Below, piece after piece: positions 50,245 through 58,892 of a stretch of DNA of 64,000 bases. The DNA is from Lysobacteraceae bacterium NML95-0200 (GTDB taxonomy: Bacteria; Pseudomonadota; Gammaproteobacteria; Xanthomonadales; Xanthomonadaceae): positions 22,679-86,678 of the forward strand of contig NWQQ01000009.1 in the NCBI GenBank assembly GCA_002798255.1, given 5' to 3'. The notes beneath the pieces were generated by a model. That model was given only the letters and a program-made list of their open reading frames with translations. It was not told the DNA's origin and ran no database searches. Made by a program: the position numbers and the translations under genes. The first letter of the stretch is position 1. Every line of letters begins with the position of its first letter.

Positions 50245-50589
50245 ATGACCCTGAACAAGACCCTGATCGCTCTGGCCATGGGCCTGGCTCTGACCGCTTG
50301 CGCCAACAACGCAGAACAAGCTCAGGAAGCGGCCGTTGACGCTGCTGCTGCTGCTGCTGAAGCTCAGCAGGCTGCCAACGTCAGCGGTGATGCTGCTTCC
50401 CAGGCCGGTGCTGACGCTGCTGCTGCTGCTGCTGACGCCGCTGCTACCCAAGCCGATGCCGCTGTTGCCGCCCAGGCTGCCGGTCAGGATGCAGCTGCTG
50501 ACAATGCTGCTGACGCTGCCGAACAGGCTGCCGATGCTGCCCAGCAAGCGCAGAAGTCGGCTGAAGAAGCCGCTGCCGACAAGAAGTAA
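50245..50589 (+). CDS. Alanine-rich small lipoprotein, first of a pair
   Basis: 114 residues. The N-terminus MTLNKTLIALAMGLALTACAN has a lipobox (LTAC) with cysteine 19. The rest is almost only Ala, Asp, Gln and Glu in heptad-like runs, predicting a continuous coiled-coil helix as in Lpp-like envelope spacers. It resembles the lipoprotein 100 bp downstream. ATG at 50245 is the first with a signal sequence; longer starts upstream are not credible. The function is unknown. Confidence 0.78.
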   Translation: MTLNKTLIALAMGLALTACANNAEQAQEAAVDAAAAAAEAQQAANVSGDAASQAGADAAAAAADAAATQADAAVAAQAAGQDAAADNAADAAEQAADAAQQAQKSAEEAAADKK

Positions 50590-50605
50590 TCTTGTCCATG
50601 CGTAT

Positions 50606-50629
50606 AGAGCCGCTGATTTCAGCGGCTCT
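50606..50629 (+). terminator. Terminator of the first Ala-rich lipoprotein gene
   Basis: A perfect 10-bp stem (AGAGCCGCTG / CAGCGGCTCT) with ATTT loop, 17 bp after the stop, followed by GTCGT. The T run is poor. Confidence 0.65.
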
Positions 50630-50692
50630 GTCGTATGAAGCTATCGATATTCAATTGTCATTTCTTTCCCCACTGTCCCAGAGGCCAACATC

Positions 50693-51160
50693 ATGAACAT
50701 CAGACTCGCCACCTTGATCGCCGCAGGTGCCTTGGCACTCACCGCTTGCAACAACGCCACTACCGAACAAAAGATGGACGAAGCCCAGGCTTCTGCCGAA
50801 CAGGCTGCTGCGGCTGCCGGCAATGCTGCCCATGCTGCAGGTGAAGCCGCCACTGCCAGCGCAGAATCAGCCGGCGCTGCCGTTGATGCAGCTGCCAACG
50901 ATGCTGCCGTTGCGACCGAAAAAGCCGCTGGTGACCTGAAGGATGCCGTCCAGCAAGCCGGTGCCGACATCAAACAGGCCGCCCAGGAAGCAGGCGCAGA
51001 AATGAAAGCTGCCAGCAATGAAGCGGCTGCCGAAGCGCGCGTGGCTACCGAGAACATGAAGGCCAATGCCGCAGGCGCTATCGCCAACGCTGCCCAGAAT
51101 GTCGCTGACAAGATGGGCGAAGAAAAGAAAGAAGCTGAAGCAGCTGCTGGCAAGAAGTAA
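50693..51160 (+). CDS. Alanine-rich small lipoprotein, second of a pair
   Basis: 155 residues. The signal MNIRLATLIAAGALALTACNN gives the lipobox LTAC with cysteine 19. The mature part is a long Ala/Glu/Lys-rich coiled coil, with slightly more Lys and Met than the upstream paralogue. It probably spans or lines the periplasm, but no specific role is known. Both lipoproteins end in KK. Confidence 0.78.
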   Translation: MNIRLATLIAAGALALTACNNATTEQKMDEAQASAEQAAAAAGNAAHAAGEAATASAESAGAAVDAAANDAAVATEKAAGDLKDAVQQAGADIKQAAQEAGAEMKAASNEAAAEARVATENMKANAAGAIANAAQNVADKMGEEKKEAEAAAGKK

Positions 51161-51512
51161 TTCTTAAGACCAATCGCTTCGCTCCCCAAAGCCCTGGTCA
51201 AAGACCAGGGCTTTGGCTTTGTGGCCAGCCGATAGTGGCTCATCCCAATACTAAGTCCAGCTTTACAATATTGGCATCCCATTATGGGGAGGCGGCCTTC
51301 AGCGAGGGCTCCATTGACGCGAAGCATCTCATGCCCAAAGCACAAAGCCGATACACAGTGAGCCTTATCGCCCGTCCAAAGCGATACGTACACATATTGT
51401 TTCGCTTTACTCTTGCACAATAGGCACTGAACTCAACGCCCCCAAACACTCAAGCCTTCCTTTAATCACAACCTCTACATGCAGGTTTTTCTTTCTTTGC
51501 CTTGTATCTCCC
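51161..51512. other. Intergenic region before ybeZ, no gene recognised
   Basis: 352 bp. It holds the terminator at 51188-51214 and, after that, about 200 bp that look lower in GC than the neighbours. Short open frames on both strands (for example 51235-51423) have no recognisable domain, ribosome-binding site or codon bias. The miaB gene usually before ybeZ is not here. Confidence 0.5.
51188..51214 (+). terminator. Terminator of the second Ala-rich lipoprotein gene
   Basis: A perfect 12-bp stem (AAAGCCCTGGTC / GACCAGGGCTTT) with AAA loop, 28 bp after the stop, followed by GGCTTTG. Confidence 0.75.
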
Positions 51513-52517
51513 ATGCCGCACCACGACTTCACCCTGGAACCTGACGATAGCGAACAGTTGGCCAACTTCGCCGGCCCCTTCGATGCCCATCTGCGCCAGC
51601 TTGAATTGCGGCTGGGTGTGGAAATCGCCAATCGCGGCAATGTGTTCCGCATCAAGGCTGAAGATACACAAAGCCTTGCACGGGCAGAAAAAGTGCTACG
51701 TGCGCTGTATGCCGAGGCCGCCGATACGGTTTTCGATGGTCATGCCCTCAACCTGCGTCTGGCCGGTCTGATTGGCGATGCCGCGAGCGATACCGGCCAA
51801 CACGGGCAGAACGATTACGTCCCGCAAGAAGTGGCTGTGCGCGTCAAGCGCGGCACTATCAAGGGGCGCGGCGGCAACCAGAAGAAATACCTGCATGCCA
51901 TCGCCACCCATGACATCAATTTCGGCATTGGCCCGGCAGGTACCGGCAAGACCTTTCTGGCCGTGGCGATGGCGGTGGAAGCCCTCAACCAGTCACGCAT
52001 CCAGCGTCTGGTACTGGTGCGTCCGGCAGTGGAGGCCGGTGAAAAGCTCGGCTTTTTGCCCGGCGATTTGAGCCAGAAGGTGGACCCTTATCTGCGGCCG
52101 CTGTATGACGCGCTGTATGAAATGCTGGGCGTGGAGAAAGTCGCCCGCCTGCTTGAGAAAAACGTGATTGAAATCGCGCCGCTGGCCTATATGCGCGGGC
52201 GCACACTGAACGATGCTTTCGTAATTCTGGACGAGGCGCAGAACACCACCATCGAGCAGATGAAAATGTTTCTGACCCGCCTGGGCTTTGGCTCGACGGC
52301 GGTCGTTACCGGCGACATGACCCAGATTGACCTGCCACGGCATATCAAGTCCGGGCTGAAAGATGCCATCGAAGTACTGCGCGATGTTGAAGGCGTCAGC
52401 TTCACCTTTTTTGAATCGCGCGATGTGGTGCGTCACCCGCTGGTAGCGCGTATCGTCAATGCCTATGAGGCGCGCGAGAAAACCGCACAAAGCGCCCCTG
52501 AGAATCAACTTGAGTGA
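51513..52517 (+). CDS. ybeZ: PhoH-like ATPase YbeZ
   Basis: 334 residues. The PhoH ATPase domain has the Walker [12 protein letters not shown] and the Walker B region [10 protein letters not shown], with conserved [16 protein letters not shown] between them. It works with YbeY in ribosome quality control and RNA processing. It lies 6 bp before ybeY, the usual pairing. Confidence 0.94.
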   Translation: MPHHDFTLEPDDSEQLANFAGPFDAHLRQLELRLGVEIANRGNVFRIKAEDTQSLARAEKVLRALYAEAADTVFDGHALNLRLAGLIGDAASDTGQHGQNDYVPQEVAVRVKRGTIKGRGGNQKKYLHAIATHDINFGIGPAGTGKTFLAVAMAVEALNQSRIQRLVLVRPAVEAGEKLGFLPGDLSQKVDPYLRPLYDALYEMLGVEKVARLLEKNVIEIAPLAYMRGRTLNDAFVILDEAQNTTIEQMKMFLTRLGFGSTAVVTGDMTQIDLPRHIKSGLKDAIEVLRDVEGVSFTFFESRDVVRHPLVARIVNAYEAREKTAQSAPENQLE

Positions 52518-52523
52518 ACTGCC

Positions 52524-53006
52524 ATGACCCGTGGACCTCTCAAACTTGAAGTCAGCATCAGCTATGCCGCCCCCCGCAAGGGCGTGCCTGCACCCGGCAG
52601 CTTCCGGCGCTGGGTGGCTGCCACGCTTGAAGGGCGCATCCGTGATGCCGACCTTGCCATCCGCATTGTTGACAGCGAAGAAGGCCAGGCACTGAACCGT
52701 CATTATCGCGGCAAGGACTATGCCACCAATGTGCTCAGTTTCCCCGCCGAACGTCCACCGGGGCTACCCAAAAGTGCCCGTTTCCCGTTGCTGGGCGACT
52801 TGGTGATTTGCGCCCCGGTGGTGGCACGCGAGGCCGCCGAGCAAGGCAAGCCGGTCAATGCCCACTATGCACATATGACCGTGCATGGCGTACTGCATTT
52901 GCTGGGCTGGGACCATGAAAACGATGCCGACGCTCAAGCCATGGAGCAGCTTGAGCGCGAAATCCTGGCCGGGCTTGGCATCGCCGACCCATATCTCAAC
53001 GGCTAA
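52524..53006 (+). CDS. ybeY: Endoribonuclease YbeY
   Basis: 160 residues. The zinc-binding [11 protein letters not shown] motif (three histidines) and NVLSFPAE are intact. It matures the 3' end of 16S rRNA and removes defective 70S ribosomes. Directly downstream of ybeZ; convergent with the DUF2145 gene after 5 bp. Confidence 0.95.
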   Translation: MTRGPLKLEVSISYAAPRKGVPAPGSFRRWVAATLEGRIRDADLAIRIVDSEEGQALNRHYRGKDYATNVLSFPAERPPGLPKSARFPLLGDLVICAPVVAREAAEQGKPVNAHYAHMTVHGVLHLLGWDHENDADAQAMEQLEREILAGLGIADPYLNG

Positions 53007-53011
53007 GTGTT

Positions 53012-53836
53012 TCAGCCCTCGCCTGGCCTGGATTGCAATACGCCATTGCGCCATTCCATCTGCCCGGCATCAAGACCGCTGCTGCCCATATAGCGGAATA
53101 TCGAGCGCACCGTCACCACCGGATAATCGCCCTTCAGGCGGGTACTGACGGGGTGGTCGGTAAAGTCGGTATTGGCACTGAACATCCCGCCCAGAATGCG
53201 CTTGCCATAAGCCACATGGATGCTGTCGGGCACAAAGCCACGCTGCCGGACTTCGGCAAACGTGCGGGCGCGGGTGATTTCTGCGTCCGCCGGCAATTGC
53301 GTCACTGCCAGCGTTTCCAGCACCCAGGCGGTAGAGTTCTGGGTCTTTTCACTACCCGGCCTTGCCAGCAGGTTGTAATTGCGATTCAAAAGACTATTGC
53401 TGGGCAGTGCACGCAAATAATCGGCAAGACGCTCGGCCTCGGCCTGTGGCAACCAGACAATGCGCGCATCCTGATTCACCAGGTCATCGGCAAAAAAGTT
53501 CACCAGCCCCTGCACATGCAAGCCGGCGCTGTCGGTGCCGCAGCGATTCAAGAGATGCACCACGCTCCAGCGCCCGCTGGCGTGATCGCGCACGGCAAAC
53601 CCGGCATGACTGTAAACCAGCCCGTAGCGGGAAAGGTCCGTCCCGACCCGCGCCACCAGAGCCACCGGCGCATTGCGTGCCTCCAGTGCATCGGCCACGG
53701 TGATTGCAGTCCGTGCGGCGGCGGCCACTTGCTGCGGTGTGGTTTCACGCTCTTCGCAGCCCTGTCCGGCCAGTAGCGGTAGCGGTAACAGCAGCGCCAC
53801 TGCCAGCGTGGCTGCGACAAATCCCGGCATTTTCAT
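53012..53836 (-). CDS. DUF2145 family secreted protein
   Basis: 274 residues with a signal peptide ending near LPLLAG. Conserved stretches GLVYSHAGFAVRDH and NRNYNLLARPG match DUF2145. The function is unknown. The gene starts one base inside the upstream gene stop (TGATG on the minus strand), so the two form a coupled pair. Confidence 0.82.
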   Translation of the reverse strand: MKMPGFVAATLAVALLLPLPLLAGQGCEERETTPQQVAAAARTAITVADALEARNAPVALVARVGTDLSRYGLVYSHAGFAVRDHASGRWSVVHLLNRCGTDSAGLHVQGLVNFFADDLVNQDARIVWLPQAEAERLADYLRALPSNSLLNRNYNLLARPGSEKTQNSTAWVLETLAVTQLPADAEITRARTFAEVRQRGFVPDSIHVAYGKRILGGMFSANTDFTDHPVSTRLKGDYPVVTVRSIFRYMGSSGLDAGQMEWRNGVLQSRPGEG

Positions 53837-54243
53837 CAGCCAATCTCCTGACTGTGAATCATTTTGCGCACACGCGGCTCCGGCACAAATGCGAACACCT
53901 TGCCCTCATGGCTCAACAAATAGCCGCCAAGCACGACTGAAACCACAACCGTCCCGGAAACTGCCAGGCCAGTACCAACCACGGCGCGACTGGAAACCCT
54001 GACCGCATGGGAGACGCCGGTTCCGACTTTTTCCAGCACCAGCACCACGGTCTCGCCACTGGCTTCCAGCGACTTCACCACAAACCTGCCGCCTGCCGAC
54101 AAGGCCAGTGCGGTCGCTTCCGAAGCCTCACCGGAAAGCTCAAGGCTCAAGGCTGAGGCCTCACTGGCCTGGTTCGACTGCGGCGCGGCAAATGCCGAGA
54201 ACGGGGCTGCCAGCAACAAGGCCATCAGGATTTTGTGATGCAT
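53836..54243 (-). CDS. Small secreted hypothetical protein paired with DUF2145
   Basis: 135 residues. A signal peptide (MHHKILMALLLAAPFSAFA) is followed by a Ser/Glu/Ala-rich stretch and a hydrophobic segment (LAVSGTVVVSVVLGGYLLS) near residues 90-110, suggesting membrane anchoring. No family is recognised. It is the first gene of the pair with DUF2145 and lies opposite an XRE-type regulator gene. Confidence 0.72.
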   Translation of the reverse strand: MHHKILMALLLAAPFSAFAAPQSNQASEASALSLELSGEASEATALALSAGGRFVVKSLEASGETVVLVLEKVGTGVSHAVRVSSRAVVGTGLAVSGTVVVSVVLGGYLLSHEGKVFAFVPEPRVRKMIHSQEIG

Positions 54244-54314
54244 CTGTGTTTCTCCGTTTTGGGTAGCTTCAGCTTAACCATGCCTGCTAAACACTTGCAA
54301 TAAAAATCAACGAA

Positions 54315-55103
54315 GTGGATGATTCAGTCGCTTTCGGTATAGAGAAACTAGACTTGTCACTCTCCATCGAGCTCGTCGATGCCTTGAAACGCAGTCTGAA
54401 GGCACAGGGCATCACTTACAAGGATTTGGCGCAACGCATTGGGCTCAGCGAGGCAGCCATCAAGCGGATGTTTTCGCTAAAGTCCATGCAACTGCAGCGC
54501 ATCGAACAAATCTGCGATGTGCTTGACCTTGGCCTGCCCGAGCTTGCCGCAGAAGCTGGACGGGCACGCCAGCCGATGTCGGAGCTCAGCCAGGCACAAG
54601 AGCAGGCATTGGTGGATGACCCGGCGCTGCTGCTGGCGATGTTTCTGGTACTAAGCCGCTGGCGCTTTGAAGACATGCAGTGCTATTTCCGCTTCAGCGA
54701 GCCGGAATGGGTAAGTCTTTTAGCGCGCCTTGACCGCCTCGGGATCATCGAAATGCTGCCCGGCAACCGGGGACGGCCACTGACTGCGCGCAATTTTCGC
54801 TGGCGCTGCAATGGCCCGATGGAGCAGCATTTTCGCCGCCAATTGCTGGGCGAATACTTTGCCGAAGCCTTTACCGGCGAGGAAGATGCGCTCTACCTGC
54901 TGGCCGGCGAGTTAAGCCACGAGGGCGTACAACTGATGCGCGCGCACTTGCAGGCGCTGGCACGAGAATTTGATGCCCTGCTGCTGCGCGATGCCACCCT
55001 GCCCCCACAGCAAAAAACCGGCATTTGCCTGGTACTGGCGCAGAAGCCCTGGATGCTGCCAAGTTTCACCCCCTATTTGCGCAGCGAAAGCGTACAGCCC
55101 TGA
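54315..55103 (+). CDS. XRE-family DNA-binding regulator
   Basis: 262 residues. An N-terminal helix-turn-helix (ITYKDLAQRIGLSEAAIKRM, residues about 33-53) is followed by a helical ligand-type domain with no clear assignment. The GTG at 54315 starts it. It is divergent from the DUF2145 pair across 71 bp, so it may control it. Target and signal are unknown. Confidence 0.82.
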   Translation: MDDSVAFGIEKLDLSLSIELVDALKRSLKAQGITYKDLAQRIGLSEAAIKRMFSLKSMQLQRIEQICDVLDLGLPELAAEAGRARQPMSELSQAQEQALVDDPALLLAMFLVLSRWRFEDMQCYFRFSEPEWVSLLARLDRLGIIEMLPGNRGRPLTARNFRWRCNGPMEQHFRRQLLGEYFAEAFTGEEDALYLLAGELSHEGVQLMRAHLQALAREFDALLLRDATLPPQQKTGICLVLAQKPWMLPSFTPYLRSESVQP

Positions 55104-55151
55104 GCCAGTTTGCTGGCTGCAAAATATCCGCATTCACCCGCAAGGACTACC

Positions 55152-56216
55152 ATGAAAAACCGCGCCCTGCTTTCGGCTCTGTGCCTGGCCTTTTGCGCCC
55201 CCATTGCCGCCCAGGAAGTACCGGCCAGCACCGAGCCGCCCCCGCCCAGTGTGCAGCCCGGTGTTGAAAGCCGGCTCATCGACAGTGTGGTGGTCAGTGG
55301 CCGGGTACAGGGGCCGGGGCTTTGGAAAGTCAGCCGTGGCGAGCATGTGATGTGGGTGCTGGGGCTGGTATCGCCGATTCCGCACAATATCCAGTGGGAC
55401 AGCATTGAAGTGGAAGCACGCATGAGCCGCGCGCAGGAGTGGCTGCTGCCCCCCAGCCTGTCGTTCTCGCCACGCGGCGGCATGCTTGGCGGGCTGTTTT
55501 TGTTGCCACAGGCCAACCGGCTGCGCAAAAACCCGGACGGCAAAACCCTGCAACAAGTGCTCTCGCCCGCAGATGCCGAACGCTGGCAGCGCCTGCAACA
55601 GCGGTATCTCGCCGACAAGCCAGAAGTCAACCAATTGCGTCCCTATTTTGCTGGCGAAGCCCTGTATCGCGCCGTGCTGCGCCAGAACAGCCTGGGGCGC
55701 AGTGGCGTGGTGGGGGAAACCCTGGAGCGGCTGCGCAAACAAAAACGCTTAAGAACCCTCTCCACCACCGTGGAGCAGAAATTCTCCGGCCGCCAGGCGC
55801 TACGGCAGGTCAATGCCAGTGCCGCCCAGGTGGATGACCGTGCCTGCCTGCGCCGCTACATGGACTGGGCCGAGCGCGAGATTCCGCGCAGCAAACACAT
55901 CGCCAATGCCTGGGCACTGGGCGATATCGATACACTGCGCAATGCCGGACCCAATCCCGGTGACTGGGAAGTCTGCCGCCAGGTGGTTGCCCGCGCATTT
56001 GACAATACCCTTTCTCTGCGCGCCGCTGAAGCCGAGGCCGAGAACCGCTGGCTGGCCGCAGCTGAAGCGGCCATCGCCCGCAATACCAGCACCTTTGCCA
56101 CCCTGCCGATGCACCAGGTCATCTCCAGCAATGGCCTGCTTGCCCGGCTCAAGGCGCGTGGTTATGAAGTAGAAGCCCCCGCAGCCCCGGCAGCGCCCAA
56201 GCCTGATAAGTCATGA
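55152..56216 (+). CDS. TraB/GumN family secreted protein
   Basis: 354 residues with a signal peptide (ALLSALCLAFCAPIAAQ). GPGLWKVSRGEHVMWVLGLV and NIQWDSIEVEARMSRAQEW match the first part of the TraB/PrgY/GumN fold; the remaining core has little conservation I can recognise. The ATG at 55152 is preferred for its AAGGAC site. The exact role is unknown; family members often occur near polysaccharide or envelope genes. Confidence 0.78.
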   Translation: MKNRALLSALCLAFCAPIAAQEVPASTEPPPPSVQPGVESRLIDSVVVSGRVQGPGLWKVSRGEHVMWVLGLVSPIPHNIQWDSIEVEARMSRAQEWLLPPSLSFSPRGGMLGGLFLLPQANRLRKNPDGKTLQQVLSPADAERWQRLQQRYLADKPEVNQLRPYFAGEALYRAVLRQNSLGRSGVVGETLERLRKQKRLRTLSTTVEQKFSGRQALRQVNASAAQVDDRACLRRYMDWAEREIPRSKHIANAWALGDIDTLRNAGPNPGDWEVCRQVVARAFDNTLSLRAAEAEAENRWLAAAEAAIARNTSTFATLPMHQVISSNGLLARLKARGYEVEAPAAPAAPKPDKS

Positions 56217-56279
56217 CAGCAAACACGCGGACGCTGTTAAACTGAGACTTGCTTCCCGTGTTGTCCGCAACATAACTTC

Positions 56280-57131
56280 ATGAACGAAGAGCCTGACAGT
56301 CCTGCTCCACAACCCGAACAAAAAAGCTGGCTGCGCCGTTTGGGCGCAGCTTTTTCCGGTGAGCCCACCAGCCGTAGCGATGTGCTGGAGTTCCTGCGAG
56401 ATGCCCAGGCCGATGGTCTTTTGGATATTGACACCCTGCGGATGATGGAGGGCGCAATCGCCGTTTCCGAGCTGACCGTCGGTGATGTCATGGTTTCGCG
56501 CTCGCAAATGGTCACCGTGCCGGTGGATGCGGATATGCGCACCGCATTGAAAACGGCGGTGGAGTCCGGCCATTCGCGTTTTCCCGTGCATGGCGAAGAC
56601 CGTGACCAGATTCTTGGCATCCTGCTGGCCAAAGACCTGTTGCGCAGTATCAGTGCCGATGGTGAGCTGAACCTGCACGACCTGCTGCGCCCTGCGTTCC
56701 TGATTCCCGAATCCAAGCGTCTTGACTTGCTGCTGCGGGAGTTCCGCCAGTCGCGCAACCATATGGCCATCGTCATCGACGAATACGGTGGTGTGGCAGG
56801 TTTGGTCACCATCGAGGACGTGCTTGAGCAAATCGTCGGCGATATTGACGATGAGCATGATGAGGCCGAGGACAGCGCGCAGATTTCCGCCCGCCCTGAC
56901 GGGCAATATGTGGTGGATGCGCTGACCCCGATTGAAGACTTCAACAGCCGTTTCAGTGCCGATTTCAACGACGACGAATACGACACCATCGGCGGCCTGG
57001 TTACCGCAGCCATTGGTCATCTGCCCGAGGCTGGCGAAGAACTGACCATGGGTCGCTTCGTATTCCGTGTTGCCAATGCCGATGCGCGCCGGGTGCATGC
57101 CTTCCATGTGGGCGTCTTGGGCGATGCCTGA
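56280..57131 (+). CDS. corC: CorC-type Mg2+/Co2+ efflux protein with CBS pair
   Basis: 283 residues. Two CBS domains (VSRSQMVTVPVDADMRTAL and the second in DEYGGVAGLVTIEDVLEQ) are followed by a CorC_HlyC transporter-associated domain (ISARPDGQYVVDALTPIEDF). It is not membrane-spanning itself and acts in divalent-cation balance. Its last bases overlap the next gene by 8 bp. Confidence 0.92.
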   Translation: MNEEPDSPAPQPEQKSWLRRLGAAFSGEPTSRSDVLEFLRDAQADGLLDIDTLRMMEGAIAVSELTVGDVMVSRSQMVTVPVDADMRTALKTAVESGHSRFPVHGEDRDQILGILLAKDLLRSISADGELNLHDLLRPAFLIPESKRLDLLLREFRQSRNHMAIVIDEYGGVAGLVTIEDVLEQIVGDIDDEHDEAEDSAQISARPDGQYVVDALTPIEDFNSRFSADFNDDEYDTIGGLVTAAIGHLPEAGEELTMGRFVFRVANADARRVHAFHVGVLGDA

Positions 57132-58332
57132 AATCCGGCACTGGCATGCCCGCCTGTTGCTGGCCTGCCTGCTGTGCCTGATGCCGCTGCCGGCACTGGC
57201 AGCGCCACGCATTGGCGTGGTGACGATGGCACCGGGCGAGATTTTCTGGGAACGCTTCGGCCACGATGCCATTGTCGTGGATGCTGGCGAGCATGGCCGC
57301 ATTTCCTACAATTTTGGCTATTTCGACCCCGACGAGCCGGATTTCATCAGCCGCTTTATCCGCGGGCAAATGCGCTACCGGCTGGTGGCGCTGCCGCTTG
57401 AGCAAGACCTGCTGCAATACCGCGAGGCAGGCCGTGGCGTGCGCGTGCAGTGGCTGGACCTGCCAGCACAACAGGCCGAAAAATTGGCTGCGGCCCTTGC
57501 CGAAAACGCCCGCCCGGAAAACGCCCATTACCACTACGACTATTTCCGCGACAACTGCGCTACCCGGGTGCGGGATGCGCTGAACCTGGCCATGGATGGC
57601 GAATTGGCTGTGCAGCTTGCAGCCAGCGCGCAAGGACTGAGTTATCGCAGCGAAGCACTGCGGCTGGCCGCGCCCGAAGCCTGGATGTGGCTGGGCTTTC
57701 AACTGGGGCTTGGCCCGCATGCCGACCGGTCGCTTTCACGCTGGGAGGCGGCCTTCATTCCGATGCGGCTGGCCGATAGCCTGCGGCTTGCCAAAAACAG
57801 CGAAGGTCGTCCGCTGGTGCTGGTCGAGGAGCAATGGTTGCCGCATGTTTTGCCGCCGGAGCCTGCCGAAAAACCGCTGCCCATCTGGCAATTCGGCGCA
57901 GCAGGCATGTTCATCGCCCTGCTGTTGCTGGCACTTGGCCGCCGTGCCCCACGGCTTGCTGCGGGCTTTGCTTTCAGTTTTTGGCTGCTCGGCGGCTTTA
58001 TCGGCTTGCTGTATCTGTATCTGTGGCTGGGCAGCGCGCACTGGGCGACTTGGCGCAATCACAATCTGCTACTGCTGCATCCGCTGCTCTGGCTGCTGCT
58101 GCCCGGCGCCTGGTCGATATTGCGTGGCCGCCTGCCCTCATCGCGCTTCGTCTGGCTGCTGCGCGCCACGACTTGCATCGCCCTGCTGTCGTTACTGGAT
58201 GTCCTGCTTGGCATCGACCCACAGCGCAACGGCACCTGGATTGCACTGCTGCTGCCGATTCATCTGGCGCTGGCCATGCTTTGCGCGCGCCGCGACGCAG
58301 CTTCCCATTCATCGCTTTCACAATGCCCATGA
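57124..58332 (+). CDS. DUF4105/Lnb_N domain membrane protein
   Basis: 402 residues. A signal peptide leads to a periplasmic DUF4105 (Lnb_N) domain with RFGHDAIVV and DYFRDNCATRV, where His and Cys match the catalytic residues described for Lnb-type lipoprotein N-acyltransferases. Four or five membrane segments follow in the C-terminal 150 residues. The Met at 57124 is in the corC end. Catalytic function is inferred only from these residues. Confidence 0.78.
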   Translation: MPEIRHWHARLLLACLLCLMPLPALAAPRIGVVTMAPGEIFWERFGHDAIVVDAGEHGRISYNFGYFDPDEPDFISRFIRGQMRYRLVALPLEQDLLQYREAGRGVRVQWLDLPAQQAEKLAAALAENARPENAHYHYDYFRDNCATRVRDALNLAMDGELAVQLAASAQGLSYRSEALRLAAPEAWMWLGFQLGLGPHADRSLSRWEAAFIPMRLADSLRLAKNSEGRPLVLVEEQWLPHVLPPEPAEKPLPIWQFGAAGMFIALLLLALGRRAPRLAAGFAFSFWLLGGFIGLLYLYLWLGSAHWATWRNHNLLLLHPLLWLLLPGAWSILRGRLPSSRFVWLLRATTCIALLSLLDVLLGIDPQRNGTWIALLLPIHLALAMLCARRDAASHSSLSQCP

Positions 58333-58892
58333 CGCTTTCGTTTCTCAACCAACGCCGTTCCACGCCCTCCCGGCAACTGACAGCACCAGGTCCGGACGAC
58401 AACCAGCTTTTGAGCATGTTACAGGCCGCCAGCCGTGTGCCCGACCACGGCAAGCGGGTGCCATTTCGTTTTTTGCGCATCCAGGGCGATGCCCGGCATG
58501 CGCTGGGTGAATTGCTGGCCGCCCGCAAGCAAGTGCTGGAGCCGGAAGCCAGTGCCTCACTGATTCAGAAGGAGCGTGAACGTTTTGACTTTGCACCGCT
58601 CATCATCACCGTGATTGCCGCGCAAGGGCCGGATGAAAAAATCCCCGCCAGTGAGCGTTATGCCACCGCCGCCTGCGTGTGTTTTGCGCTATTACAGGCA
58701 GCACAGGCGCTGGGTTTTGGCGCGCAGTGGCTGACCGGCTGGGCCGCGACTGACAGCGAAATCTGCGCGCGGCTTGGCCTTGCCGCCGACGAAGCCCTGG
58801 TTGGCTTTATCCATATCGGCACCGCCAAACTGCAAGCCCCCGAGCGCGAGCGCCCGGATGCGGCCCAACTGCTGCGCGACTGGCAGCCATGA
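58329..58892 (+). CDS. Nitroreductase-family flavoprotein (small, YdjA-like)
   Basis: 187 residues. The short FMN-binding nitroreductase fold has QRRSTPSRQL at the start, ASRVPDHGKRVPF, and the conserved TAACVCFALLQAAQALGFGAQWLTG. It probably reduces nitro or quinone compounds. It overlaps both neighbours by four bases (ATGA). A Met at 58323 is an alternative start. Confidence 0.85.
   Translation: MTLSFLNQRRSTPSRQLTAPGPDDNQLLSMLQAASRVPDHGKRVPFRFLRIQGDARHALGELLAARKQVLEPEASASLIQKERERFDFAPLIITVIAAQGPDEKIPASERYATAACVCFALLQAAQALGFGAQWLTGWAATDSEICARLGLAADEALVGFIHIGTAKLQAPERERPDAAQLLRDWQP

Noticed and set aside
51235..51423. 62-codon frame in the gap before ybeZ
   Set aside because: No ribosome-binding site, no family and an equally long frame on the other strand.
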